A DNA stretch of 64,000 bases from Negativicutes bacterium. GTDB lineage: Bacteria > Bacillota_C > Negativicutes > Sporomusales_B > JARLHX01. Below, piece after piece: positions 44,756-52,607 of the stretch. The position numbers were made by a program, and so were the translations under genes. The DNA lies in the NCBI GenBank assembly GCA_031292015.1, contig JARLHY010000098.1, positions 1-64,000 of the forward strand. The letters run 5' to 3'. Position 1 is the stretch's first letter. Each line of letters opens with the position of its first letter. The notes below the pieces were generated by a model. It searched no databases, was not told the DNA's origin, and saw only the letters and a program-made list of their open reading frames with translations.

Positions 44756-45393
44756 GCCATACACTGCACCGGCGGGGCGACGGCGCCAGCCTGAAGAACG
44801 ATTTCGTACTGTTCGCGATGTCGGCCAAGGGCATCAATGAGGCCGACTCGAACATCAAACTCAAACGGTTTCTGGAGATTGTCAGAGAGTACAACCCGGT
44901 TAATGTCGGCGACATGAAGACAGGCAACAAGTTTATTGCCGCCGAGGACCATATCGTCGACAGCACCAAGGATACCTCCATCGTCCACGGCGTTTTCGCC
45001 AACCGGGAGGATCTGATCCGGGCGATGAAGGCGCTGAAGGACGAGGATCTGGGGGTTTCGGTCATCGTCAGCGGCCTGCTGGAGGATGTGCACGAATGCT
45101 GCCGCGAGGCAGGCGTCAACCGGCACACCTGCGAAACGTCGCTGGGGATCTGGGGCAATACCGGACGGCTGCCGGAGGAGGAAATCCTGCGGTTCACGAC
45201 GATGTGCGGCCACGGGATGGTGCCCTTCAACCTGGTGAGGAAGATGATTGAAGACGTCAAGGTCGGCAGGCGCAGCATCCGGGACGCCGCCGAGGAACTG
45301 GCCAAACCCTGCCAGTGCGGGGTGTTCAATCCCGGCCGGGCGGCGGCGATGCTGGAAGAAATCATGTGCCTGTGGGGTATACGTACAGCCTAA
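44752..45393 (+). CDS. cysteine-rich conserved protein of unknown family (B1)
   Basis: 213 residues, start overlapping A1 by four bases (ATGA). I do not recognise the family. It opens HTLHRRG and has conserved positions shared with B2 at 50397: Cys116-Cys117, the segment TTMCGHGMV (Cys152, His154) and AKPCQCGVFNP (Cys187, Cys189). These five Cys and one His could hold an iron-sulfur cluster or another metal. LEIVREYNPVNVGD and LGIWGNTGRLPEEEI are also conserved. No signal peptide or membrane segment. The obligate pairing with the ferredoxin-type A protein suggests a two-subunit redox enzyme. Confidence 0.78.
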   Translation: MSHTLHRRGDGASLKNDFVLFAMSAKGINEADSNIKLKRFLEIVREYNPVNVGDMKTGNKFIAAEDHIVDSTKDTSIVHGVFANREDLIRAMKALKDEDLGVSVIVSGLLEDVHECCREAGVNRHTCETSLGIWGNTGRLPEEEILRFTTMCGHGMVPFNLVRKMIEDVKVGRRSIRDAAEELAKPCQCGVFNPGRAAAMLEEIMCLWGIRTA

Positions 45394-45409
45394 GGAAGGA
45401 TGCAAAAAG

Positions 45410-46411
45410 ATGAAACCTGTTTTAGGAATTCTGCTGGGTGATGCGACGGGAATCGGCCCGGAGATTGTGGCCAAGCTGTGCGCTCAGGACCGGCTTATGC
45501 CCTACTGCTGGCCGGTGCTGATCGGCGACGCCCGGGTGCTGGCCAAGGCCCAGCAGGTCGCCGGAGTCCATTTTGCGGTGAAAAAAATCGCCGACGTGTC
45601 CCAGGCCAGTTGGGACGACAGTGTGCCGCTGCTGGACCAGCAAAACCTTGATCCGGCTGAAGTCGAGTTTGGAAAAATCAACAACCTGTCCGGCAAGGTT
45701 ACAGGCGATATGCTGGTTACCGCCCTGCGGCTGGCCCAGCAGGGCAGCATCGACGGCTTCGTCTATGCTCCTTTGAACAAGGCGGCACTGAAATACGGCG
45801 GCTATGAATTCGAGGACGAGCAGAAGCTGATGGCTCACTACCTGAACTGGAAGGAGCCCTGCGGCGAAATGAATGTCCTCAATAACCTCTGGACGTCCAG
45901 GGTGACCAGCCATATTCCGCTGGAAGAGGTGTGCCGAAACATTACCACCGACAGCATTTTGCGGGCTGTCCGCCTGGCCGACAGGACGCTTCGTCTGGCC
46001 GGTTTTACCCGGCCCCGCATCGCCGTGGCGGCAGTAAATCCCCACAATGGCGAAGGGGGTCTGTGCGGCCGCCAGGAGATCGACATCATTGCCCCGACGG
46101 TCCGGCTTTGCGCCGAGGAAGGCATCAGCGCCCTCGGTCCATTTTCGGCGGACACGATCTTCATCAACGCCTTCAAGGGTACTTATGACGCGGTGGTCAC
46201 CATGTTCCACGACCAGGGTCAGATTGCCATCAAGATCATGGGTTTTCAGTTCGGGGTCACTGTGGCGGCCGGGCTGCCTTACCCGATAGCCACGCCGGCC
46301 CACGGCACCGCTTTTGATATCGCCGGCCAGGGCGTCGCCAACCCCGACGCTACCGAGCAGGCGGTGATTCTTACCGCTAAAATGGCCGCCGGAGCGGCCA
46401 AGGACCGCTAA
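45410..46411 (+). CDS. PdxA-family NAD-dependent dehydrogenase
   Basis: 333 residues from the ATG at 45410 with GGAAGGA upstream; an in-frame ATG at 45248 lies inside gene B1 and is rejected. PdxA marks: GILLGDATGIGPEIVAKL, SHIPLEEV with metal His, NPHNGEGGLCGRQE and MFHDQGQIAIKIMGF. The family oxidises a 3-hydroxy group next to a carboxylate, with decarboxylation (4-phosphohydroxythreonine in PdxA; phosphotetronates in PdxA2; diol carboxylates in the TphB branch). The absence of other B6 genes and its place in a substrate-induced operon make a catabolic PdxA2-like role more likely than vitamin B6 synthesis. Confidence 0.88.
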   Translation: MKPVLGILLGDATGIGPEIVAKLCAQDRLMPYCWPVLIGDARVLAKAQQVAGVHFAVKKIADVSQASWDDSVPLLDQQNLDPAEVEFGKINNLSGKVTGDMLVTALRLAQQGSIDGFVYAPLNKAALKYGGYEFEDEQKLMAHYLNWKEPCGEMNVLNNLWTSRVTSHIPLEEVCRNITTDSILRAVRLADRTLRLAGFTRPRIAVAAVNPHNGEGGLCGRQEIDIIAPTVRLCAEEGISALGPFSADTIFINAFKGTYDAVVTMFHDQGQIAIKIMGFQFGVTVAAGLPYPIATPAHGTAFDIAGQGVANPDATEQAVILTAKMAAGAAKDR

Positions 46412-46427
46412 AGAATGGAGGAACAAG

Positions 46428-46973
46428 ATGAAACGAGTGTGGGTTGATCAAGACAAATGTTTGGGCTGCAAGACCTGCGAGCTGCAGTGTGCCGTTGAAC
46501 GGGGGTCGGTAGCCAAGACCCTTGCCGGCGCGGTGAAGGAAGACCCGAAACCGCTGGCGCGGGTTGGGGTTTTCGGCCCGTCGGGCAGCAGCTTTCCCCT
46601 GCAGTGCCGTCACTGCGAAGACGCCACCTGCCTGAAGGCCTGCCCAGCCGGGGCGGCGCAGCGGGATCCGGAAAAAGGCCATACTTTCATCGATCAGACC
46701 AAATGCCGTGGCTGCTGGATGTGCGTCATGTCCTGTCCCTTTGGGGCGGTGCACCCTTCCGCCGCTTTCAAGGTGGCGGTGAAGTGCGACACCTGCGCCC
46801 AGATGGAGGAACCGGCCTGTGTGGCTGCCTGTCCTACCGGGGCGCTGGTGTACGAGGATGAAGCCGGCTTCGGCAAGGTGCTGGCCAAAAAACGCGGCCG
46901 TATCGCCACTTATGTCAAAACCGGCGCCGGCTCTGAAATAATCAGCTTAGATTTTGTACGGGGAGATGACTGA
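46428..46973 (+). CDS. CooF-like multi-cluster ferredoxin
   Basis: 181 residues with four sets of Cys ligands in the DMSO-reductase-B/CooF layout: CLGCKTCELQC, CRHCEDATCLKAC, CRGCWMCVMSC, and CDTC with CVAAC. The opening VWVDQDKCLGCKTCELQCAVE closely follows CooF, the electron partner of carbon monoxide dehydrogenase. It ends three bases before the CooS-like gene and an FAD/NAD oxidoreductase follows, reproducing the known cooF-cooS-oxidoreductase arrangement. It should carry electrons between those two proteins. Confidence 0.9.
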   Translation: MKRVWVDQDKCLGCKTCELQCAVERGSVAKTLAGAVKEDPKPLARVGVFGPSGSSFPLQCRHCEDATCLKACPAGAAQRDPEKGHTFIDQTKCRGCWMCVMSCPFGAVHPSAAFKVAVKCDTCAQMEEPACVAACPTGALVYEDEAGFGKVLAKKRGRIATYVKTGAGSEIISLDFVRGDD

Positions 46974-46976
46974 CAG

Positions 46977-48410
46977 ATGAAAGAAGTACGAAAAAAATCG
47001 GCGGACCCTGCTGTGAATCAGATGATTGTCAAGGCCTACCGGCAGCAAGTGGACCTGGCCTGGGACCGGGCCGAGGCCATGCAGCCCCAGTGCGGCTTCG
47101 GCCGGCTGGCAATCTGCTGTACCGACTGTTTTGAAGGACCCTGCCGGGTAAACCCCTTTGCCGACGAAGCCCAGCGGACGACCTGCGGACGCGATCAGGC
47201 CGCGCTCATCGCCAGTCATTTTATCAGGAGAACCGCCGACGGAGCCGGGGCGCTGGTGAAGCTGGCGGCGGAGTTCGGCGGCGATATCGGCTATAAAACC
47301 TGGCAGAAGGTCACCGCCAGCGACGATGCGATGTTCATCGCGAATTACGACCGCCGTCTGCGGGAGCTCGGCGAGGTAGCCGTCACCGCGTTGGCGGCTA
47401 TCGGCAAAGCTAAAACCGCTGTTTATGGCCAGACCCAGCCGGATGTCAGCGCCGTCAATATGGGAGTGCTGAACGGCGAGGGCGCCAATATTGTGCTGCA
47501 CGGCCATGTGCCGCCGCAAGCGGTGCAGGAGCTGGCGACCGCAGCCGGCGCGGCCGGAGTACAGGTTGTCGCGCTGTGCGGCAGCGAGCTGAGCGGGGCG
47601 ATGAATATCCCGGTGCTCACCAACTACGATTCCCAGGAGACGCCGCTTCTTACCGGGGCTGTCGATCTGCTGGTCCTCGGCGGGCAGTGCGTCATGCCGG
47701 CGATGGTGGCTCTGGCCGACAAACTCGGGATACCGGTTATGAATGCAGCCGACCTGAAACAGGCCGACGCGGCGGTGGCTGTCGCAGTAGCGGCCTTCAA
47801 GCGCCGTGCCGGGAAAAAGACCGACATCCCGGCTGTTAAGGAAGAACTGTACGTCGGCTACACCGCCGATAACAGCCCGGCTTTGTTCGAAGCTGTGGCC
47901 AAAGCTCACCGCAGGGGGGTTCTGCGGGGGGTTGTGTATATGGGCGGCTGCGGCAATATGTCCAGCACCCAGGACGCCGAACTGGTAAAGACCGCTGCAG
48001 GTCTGATCAACAACGGCTACCTGATTGTCACCTCCGGCTGCGCCGGCACCGCGCTGGCCAAGGCCGGCCTGTGCCATCCCGACCACGCCGGGGCGGCCGG
48101 TATAAAGAGCGCTGTCAGCGCCGACGTTCCGCCGGTGATCTATCTGGGTTCCTGCCATGACGCCGGCGAGTTTGCCGCTATCGCCAAAATCGTGTCGGCT
48201 TACGGGGTGCCGGTGGCTGCGGTGCTGCCGGAGCTGGTTCACAACAAAACACTGGCTACCATCATCGGTTTTGCCAGCCTCGGTATCGCCACTTTCGTCG
48301 GTATGGGCGAGATCGCCCTGCCGGGGGGCCTACTCGGCGGACGGGTCCAGACCTTCGCCGAGTTCCAAGAGCTGCCGCAGGCGCTGGCCGCAGTCGCCGC
48401 CGCGAAGTAG
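46977..48410 (+). CDS. shortened Ni-type carbon monoxide dehydrogenase-like protein (mini-CooS)
   Basis: 477 residues against about 635 in typical CooS. The N-terminal cluster ligands stand at Cys39, 47, 48, 51, 56 and 70 (QCGFGRLAICCTDCFEGPCR), the same numbers I recall for the D and B clusters of the Carboxydothermus enzyme. The C-cluster ligands also appear present: His in VLHGHVPP (about 175-177), Cys201, Cys238, Cys325 (YMGGCGN), Cys355 (SGCAG) and Cys393 (LGSCHD), plus the acid-base Lys424 (VHNKT). Missing are the His relay after the B cluster (GAGALVKL where CooS has repeated His) and about 100 residues of helical domain before the HGH motif. It may not oxidise CO; function unknown. 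Confidence 0.85.
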   Translation: MKEVRKKSADPAVNQMIVKAYRQQVDLAWDRAEAMQPQCGFGRLAICCTDCFEGPCRVNPFADEAQRTTCGRDQAALIASHFIRRTADGAGALVKLAAEFGGDIGYKTWQKVTASDDAMFIANYDRRLRELGEVAVTALAAIGKAKTAVYGQTQPDVSAVNMGVLNGEGANIVLHGHVPPQAVQELATAAGAAGVQVVALCGSELSGAMNIPVLTNYDSQETPLLTGAVDLLVLGGQCVMPAMVALADKLGIPVMNAADLKQADAAVAVAVAAFKRRAGKKTDIPAVKEELYVGYTADNSPALFEAVAKAHRRGVLRGVVYMGGCGNMSSTQDAELVKTAAGLINNGYLIVTSGCAGTALAKAGLCHPDHAGAAGIKSAVSADVPPVIYLGSCHDAGEFAAIAKIVSAYGVPVAAVLPELVHNKTLATIIGFASLGIATFVGMGEIALPGGLLGGRVQTFAEFQELPQALAAVAAAK

Positions 48411-48425
48411 AGCGGAGGAGAGGAT

Positions 48426-49640
48426 ATGTATATCATAATTGGCCAAGGGGCGGCAGGTACCACAGCCGCCAAAACGCTGCGGGAGATAGACCCGGCTACA
48501 CCGGTGACGGTGATCACGGCCGAGCGGGACTATTTTTACAGCCGGATCGACCTGCCGGACATCATCGGCGGAAAGGTTGAGCCGGAAACGGCAGTACTCC
48601 AGACGCCGGAGGCTTTCGAGGCAATGGGCGTGACCTGCCTGATGGATACGACCGTCAAGGCGATCCACACTGATTCGCAGCAGGTGGAGCTGGCGACCGG
48701 CGAGCGGCTGAATTATAAGAAACTGCTGCTGGCCACCGGTTCGGAGCCGGTGATGCCGCGGCTGCCCGGTATCGACGCCCAGGGAGTCCATACTCTGTGG
48801 ACGATGGACCAGGCCCGGGCGATGATCGCCGCTGCCGCTGCCGCGAAAAGCGCGGTGGTAGTCGGAGCGGGGCTGATCGGGCTGAAAACGGCTTTGGCGC
48901 TGACGGCCCGGGGCCTCAAGGTCACGGTGGTGGAAAGGCTGCCCAGGGTTATGCCCCGCCAGCTGGATGACGCCGCCGCCGCGATGGTCTCCGAGCGACT
49001 TGCAGCCAAAAATGTCGAGGTGCTTGTCGATACCGAGGTTCGGGGCATCGTTGCCGCCGACGGAGTCGTAACCGGGGTCGAGCTGGCCGGCAAAAAGCTG
49101 GCCTGCGACATGGTGATCATGGCCATCGGGGTCAAACCGAGCACCGCGCTGGCTGCAGCCGCCGGACTGCGGACCGGTCGGGGAATTGCCGTCGATCTTT
49201 GTCAGATGACTTCGACCGAAGGCGTCTACGCTGCCGGCGACGCGGCCGAAACCACCGACGCCCTGAGCGGTGAGCCGGCTGTGCCGGCTATCTGGCCGGC
49301 GGCTGTGGAACAGGGCCGGATCGCCGCCTGGAACATGGCGGGCAGCAGGCTGGAGTACGACGGTGCTGTCGCGATGAATTCGGTGGAGGTGGCCGGAATG
49401 CCGCTGGTTTCGGTGGGAGACATCGAAGGCCAGGCCGAAGATGAGGTTTTTATCAGCCGCAAGGGCGGCAATTACAGAAAAATCGTGCTGCGCGGCAAGG
49501 TGGTACGAGGCGTGCTCTGTCTGGGCGACATCCGTCAGGCGGGGGCAATCGGCGGGCTTATTCTGCGCCGGACCGAACTGGACGATCCCTATCGCCTGGT
49601 ATCGCCGCTGTTCAGCTTTATCGATCTTATTGCCGGATAA
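48426..49640 (+). CDS. FAD-dependent NAD(P) oxidoreductase associated with the CooS-like protein
   Basis: 404 residues of the two-dinucleotide fold: FAD site YIIIGQGAAGTTAAKTLREI, NAD site AVVVGAGLIGLKTALALTARG, and the second FAD motif GVYAAGDAAE. It resembles rubredoxin/NADH oxidoreductases and the oxidoreductase often encoded after cooF-cooS. It lacks the redox-active Cys pair of disulfide reductases. It probably moves electrons between the CooF-like ferredoxin and NAD(P). Sixteen bases follow the CooS-like gene, and the A2 gene begins thirteen bases after. Confidence 0.9.
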   Translation: MYIIIGQGAAGTTAAKTLREIDPATPVTVITAERDYFYSRIDLPDIIGGKVEPETAVLQTPEAFEAMGVTCLMDTTVKAIHTDSQQVELATGERLNYKKLLLATGSEPVMPRLPGIDAQGVHTLWTMDQARAMIAAAAAAKSAVVVGAGLIGLKTALALTARGLKVTVVERLPRVMPRQLDDAAAAMVSERLAAKNVEVLVDTEVRGIVAADGVVTGVELAGKKLACDMVIMAIGVKPSTALAAAAGLRTGRGIAVDLCQMTSTEGVYAAGDAAETTDALSGEPAVPAIWPAAVEQGRIAAWNMAGSRLEYDGAVAMNSVEVAGMPLVSVGDIEGQAEDEVFISRKGGNYRKIVLRGKVVRGVLCLGDIRQAGAIGGLILRRTELDDPYRLVSPLFSFIDLIAG

Positions 49641-49652
49641 GGGGGGGAAGGC

Positions 49653-50396
49653 ATGCGTATAGACAAAGGCAAGTGTGCCGGTTGCGGGCAATGCGGCGAG
49701 TATTGCACCATCGGCAACATCACCAGTCGCCGGCGTGACGACAAAACCGGGCGACTATACTATGAAATCGATGAGGATGAATGCGTCGATTGCGGCGTGT
49801 GCTTGCGGTCCGGAGTGTGTTCGACCGAGGCGCTGCATATGCCGGATTATGACTACCCGCGGATTTTGCGGGGCCAGTTCAGCGATCCGCTGGTGGTACA
49901 CCCGAAAACCAACGTGCCGGGCCGCGGCACCGAAGAAATGAAGACCATCGAAGTTACCGGCCGGATCAAACGCGGCTTCGTCGGCATCGCCTGTGAGATG
50001 GGGCGGCCGACGGTGGGAGCGCGTTTTACCGATGTGGAGAAAGTGGCAATGGCGCTGGCCAAGCTGGGGGTCGAGTTTGAGCCTGCAAACCCCTGCACCC
50101 AGGTAATGGCTGACCCCAAGAAGGGCACCTTCAAGGAAGAGGTCAAAAACGAAAAGGTGCTGTCGGCGATCATCGAGATGATTGTTCCGCTGGCTGAGGC
50201 GAAAGAGGTGCTGGCCACCATTCGCCAGGTAGCCGGTGAGGTGGGCTGTGTGTTCAGCGTCGATCTGATCTGCCCGTTGGCTGAGGACGGTTCGGTCCCG
50301 ACCGTCGCCATTTTGGAATCCCTCGGCTGGCAGGTGCCGCCCAACGGCAAAGTGAACAACGGCCTGGGACGGCCGCTCGCAAGGGAGGTGCAATAG
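49653..50396 (+). CDS. two-[4Fe-4S] protein with conserved unknown C-terminal domain (A2)
   Basis: 247 residues, homologous to A1 over its whole length. Cluster ligands are Cys8, 11, 14, 18 and Cys44, 47, 50, 56, with the same unusual five-residue gap before the last Cys. Identical or nearly identical segments include VPGRGTEEMKT, EMGRPTVGARFTDVEKVAMA, NEKVLSAIIEM and NGLGRPL. The next gene (B2) begins directly after its stop. The duplication of the A-B pair on both sides of the redox core implies two related but distinct complexes, or one with both pairs. Confidence 0.8.
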   Translation: MRIDKGKCAGCGQCGEYCTIGNITSRRRDDKTGRLYYEIDEDECVDCGVCLRSGVCSTEALHMPDYDYPRILRGQFSDPLVVHPKTNVPGRGTEEMKTIEVTGRIKRGFVGIACEMGRPTVGARFTDVEKVAMALAKLGVEFEPANPCTQVMADPKKGTFKEEVKNEKVLSAIIEMIVPLAEAKEVLATIRQVAGEVGCVFSVDLICPLAEDGSVPTVAILESLGWQVPPNGKVNNGLGRPLAREVQ

Positions 50397-51032
50397 ATGA
50401 CCCATACTCTGCATCGCCGGGGCAGCAAAGAAAGCCTGTCCCACGATTTTGTCATCCATTCCATGCCGGCCCGGGGCTTCAACCACGAAGGCGCCCGACC
50501 CAAGCTGCAGAAGTTTCTCGAAATCGTCCGCCGCCATGGCGCGGTCAACACCGGTGACGGCAAGCGGGGCAACAAGTATTATCTTGAACCGGACGACATG
50601 TACGAGAACCTGGCAACCATCACTCACGCCGTATTCACCGACGAGGACGCCCTGACCGAGGTGCTGCGGGAACTGAAGGAAGCCGACGTGGGCATGTCCA
50701 TCACTACCTCGGGTCTTTTGGATAAGTTGTTCGCCTGTTGCAACAAAGCCGGGATAACGCCTTTCGCCATGGAGCATTCGCTGGGGGTACTGGGGAATAC
50801 GGCCCGGCTGCCGGACGATGAAATCATGCAGATCACGACGATGTGCGGCCATGCCATGGTGTCGCAGGGGCTGGTGCGGCGGCTGATCCGCAAGATAAAG
50901 AAAGGGGAGATGACGCCGGCCGAGGCCGGGGACGAGCTGGCCAAGCCCTGCCAGTGCGGGGTGTTCAACCCGGTACGGGCGGCCGAACTGATCGAAGAGC
51001 ACTGTGCGCTCTATTGCGTAGCAGAAAAATAA
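50397..51032 (+). CDS. cysteine-rich conserved protein of unknown family (B2)
   Basis: 211 residues, a full-length paralogue of B1. It keeps HTLHRRG, LKFLEIVRR-like and VNTGDGKRGNK segments, Cys114-Cys115, TTMCGHAMV (Cys150, His152) and AKPCQCGVFNPVRAA (Cys185, Cys187). Two further Cys (203, 207) near the C terminus are less conserved. No family recognised. It directly abuts A2. The constant five Cys and one His are the best candidates for metal ligands or a catalytic centre. Confidence 0.78.
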   Translation: MTHTLHRRGSKESLSHDFVIHSMPARGFNHEGARPKLQKFLEIVRRHGAVNTGDGKRGNKYYLEPDDMYENLATITHAVFTDEDALTEVLRELKEADVGMSITTSGLLDKLFACCNKAGITPFAMEHSLGVLGNTARLPDDEIMQITTMCGHAMVSQGLVRRLIRKIKKGEMTPAEAGDELAKPCQCGVFNPVRAAELIEEHCALYCVAEK

Positions 51033-51050
51033 CAGCACGGAGGAATTACC

Positions 51051-52364
51051 ATGGGTGAGAAACCGACCAAGATCCGTTATTGGGTATTGTTTGTGGTCTG
51101 CCTGGTTTATTTCATTACCTACCTCGATCGTGTCAACATCGCGGTAGCGGCGCCGGTGCTAAGCAAGGAATTCAACATCAGCAAGGTGGAACTGGGGGCG
51201 CTCTTTTCCGCCTTCTCGCTTTCATATTTTCTGTTCCAAATCCCCATCGGCATGATGGGTGACCGGTTTGGGCCCCGCAAAGTCCTGGCAGGGCTGGTGT
51301 CCTTCTGGTCAGTCATGACCGCTGCCACGGCGCTGGCCTGGAGCTTCTCCTCGATGCTGGTCATCCGCTTCGTGTTCGGCATCGGCGAAGCCGGGGCCTT
51401 TCCCAACGCCACCCGGGCTTTCTCCAACTGGATGCCTTCCACGGAACGCGGCTTCGCCCAGGGCTTGACCCATGCTTTCGCCCGGGGCGGCGGAGCGTTC
51501 GCGCCGCTGATCGTCGCCCCGCTGGTGGTTGCCCTGGGCTGGCGGGCCGCGTTCTATATCTGCGCCGCCTCCGGGCTGGCGTGGTCTGCGGTCTGGTACT
51601 TCTGGTACCGCGACAAACCCACCGAATACCAGGAAAAATGGGGCAGCCTCAACCAGGCCGAGCTGGATATCATCAACGAGGGCAAGGTCGAAAACAAAAA
51701 CAAGCCCAAGCTGCCCTTCCGGACAATGATCAAGAGCAAAAACCTGTGGGCGCTGTGTATCGGCTATCTGTGCTATTGCTGGAATATCTGGATTTATCTG
51801 ACCTGGCTGCCCACCTATCTGGTGGACGCCCGCGGCTTCACGATTCTCAAAATGGGGATATTCGCGAGCCTGCCGCTGCTGGCCGGAACTATCGGTGATA
51901 CTCTGGGCGGCTGGCTGTCGGACAAAATCTGGCAGAGGACCGGCCGGGGCAAATTCTCGCGCCGGATCGTTGCCATGGTTGGTTTGCTGATAGCTGCAGG
52001 CTTCATGATTCCCGGCGCCATGACCGACTCGGCCAATTTGGCGGTATTCCTGCTGGCCTGCTCGCTGTTCGGCCTGGAAATGGCGGTGGGCGTCTACTGG
52101 GCAGTCTGTCTTGATATCGGTCACGAATACGCCGGAACCGTGTCAGGGATGATGAACTGCATCGGCAACATCGGCTCCTTCGGATCGCCGCTGCTATTTG
52201 GCATTATCGTCCAATACACAGGCTCCTGGGTCATTCCTTTTGTGGTCGCCAGCGTCCTGCTGGTAATTGCCGCACTGCTGTGGCTGTGGACCAACCCGGA
52301 GGTTTCGGTGGCGGACGAACTGGGGCTTGGCAAGGAAACGGTCCCGCCCGATATTTCAACCTGA
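51051..52364 (+). CDS. MFS transporter, ACS family (organic acid uptake)
   Basis: 437 residues with twelve hydrophobic segments. ACS marks are YLDRVNIAVAAPVLSKEF and RFVFGIGEAGAFPNATRAF, as in galactonate, glucarate and hexuronate transporters, which import sugar acids or other organic anions by proton symport. CGGAGG precedes the start, 18 bases after B2. It is the last gene of the sigma-54 operon and the best hint to the inducing substrate: a small hydroxylated or carboxylated anion. It is a different branch copy from the transporter at 12420. Confidence 0.94.
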   Translation: MGEKPTKIRYWVLFVVCLVYFITYLDRVNIAVAAPVLSKEFNISKVELGALFSAFSLSYFLFQIPIGMMGDRFGPRKVLAGLVSFWSVMTAATALAWSFSSMLVIRFVFGIGEAGAFPNATRAFSNWMPSTERGFAQGLTHAFARGGGAFAPLIVAPLVVALGWRAAFYICAASGLAWSAVWYFWYRDKPTEYQEKWGSLNQAELDIINEGKVENKNKPKLPFRTMIKSKNLWALCIGYLCYCWNIWIYLTWLPTYLVDARGFTILKMGIFASLPLLAGTIGDTLGGWLSDKIWQRTGRGKFSRRIVAMVGLLIAAGFMIPGAMTDSANLAVFLLACSLFGLEMAVGVYWAVCLDIGHEYAGTVSGMMNCIGNIGSFGSPLLFGIIVQYTGSWVIPFVVASVLLVIAALLWLWTNPEVSVADELGLGKETVPPDIST

Positions 52365-52388
52365 GCCTGACATACTTTTCGTAGCAGC

Positions 52389-52437
52389 AAAAAAGACCTT
52401 GCTGCATCGGCAGTCGCCGTTGCAACGAGGTCTTTTT
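52389..52437 (+). terminator. terminator of the ten-gene operon
   Basis: AAAAAGACCT (52390-52399) pairs with AGGTCTTTTT (52428-52437), ending in a T run; the interval contains further complementary bases. It closes the sigma-54 operon 25 bases after the transporter. Confidence 0.8.
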
Positions 52438-52607
52438 CGGTTGTTGGAAGCCAAATTAGCTTGCGGCGCCTTCGTCCGGAACTTCGTCAGGCCGGGCGCT
52501 TTGGCGGCCCCAACTGGAGTCCAGGCAGGAAAAAGAGGCAGGGCGGGGGAAGTTATTCATAGGCAGGCGGCCGCTACGGCCGCAATTCATGTTATGCGGA
52601 GGTTGTT

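Noticed and set aside
45410..46411. The PdxA-like gene as the vitamin B6 biosynthesis enzyme
   Set aside because: No other B6 gene is nearby and it sits inside a substrate-induced sigma-54 operon with an organic-acid transporter, which favours a catabolic relative.
46977..48410. The CooS-like gene as a decayed pseudogene
   Set aside because: The frame is intact, has a proper start and stop, codon use like its neighbours, and all cluster ligands are retained; the missing parts are clean domain-level shortenings.
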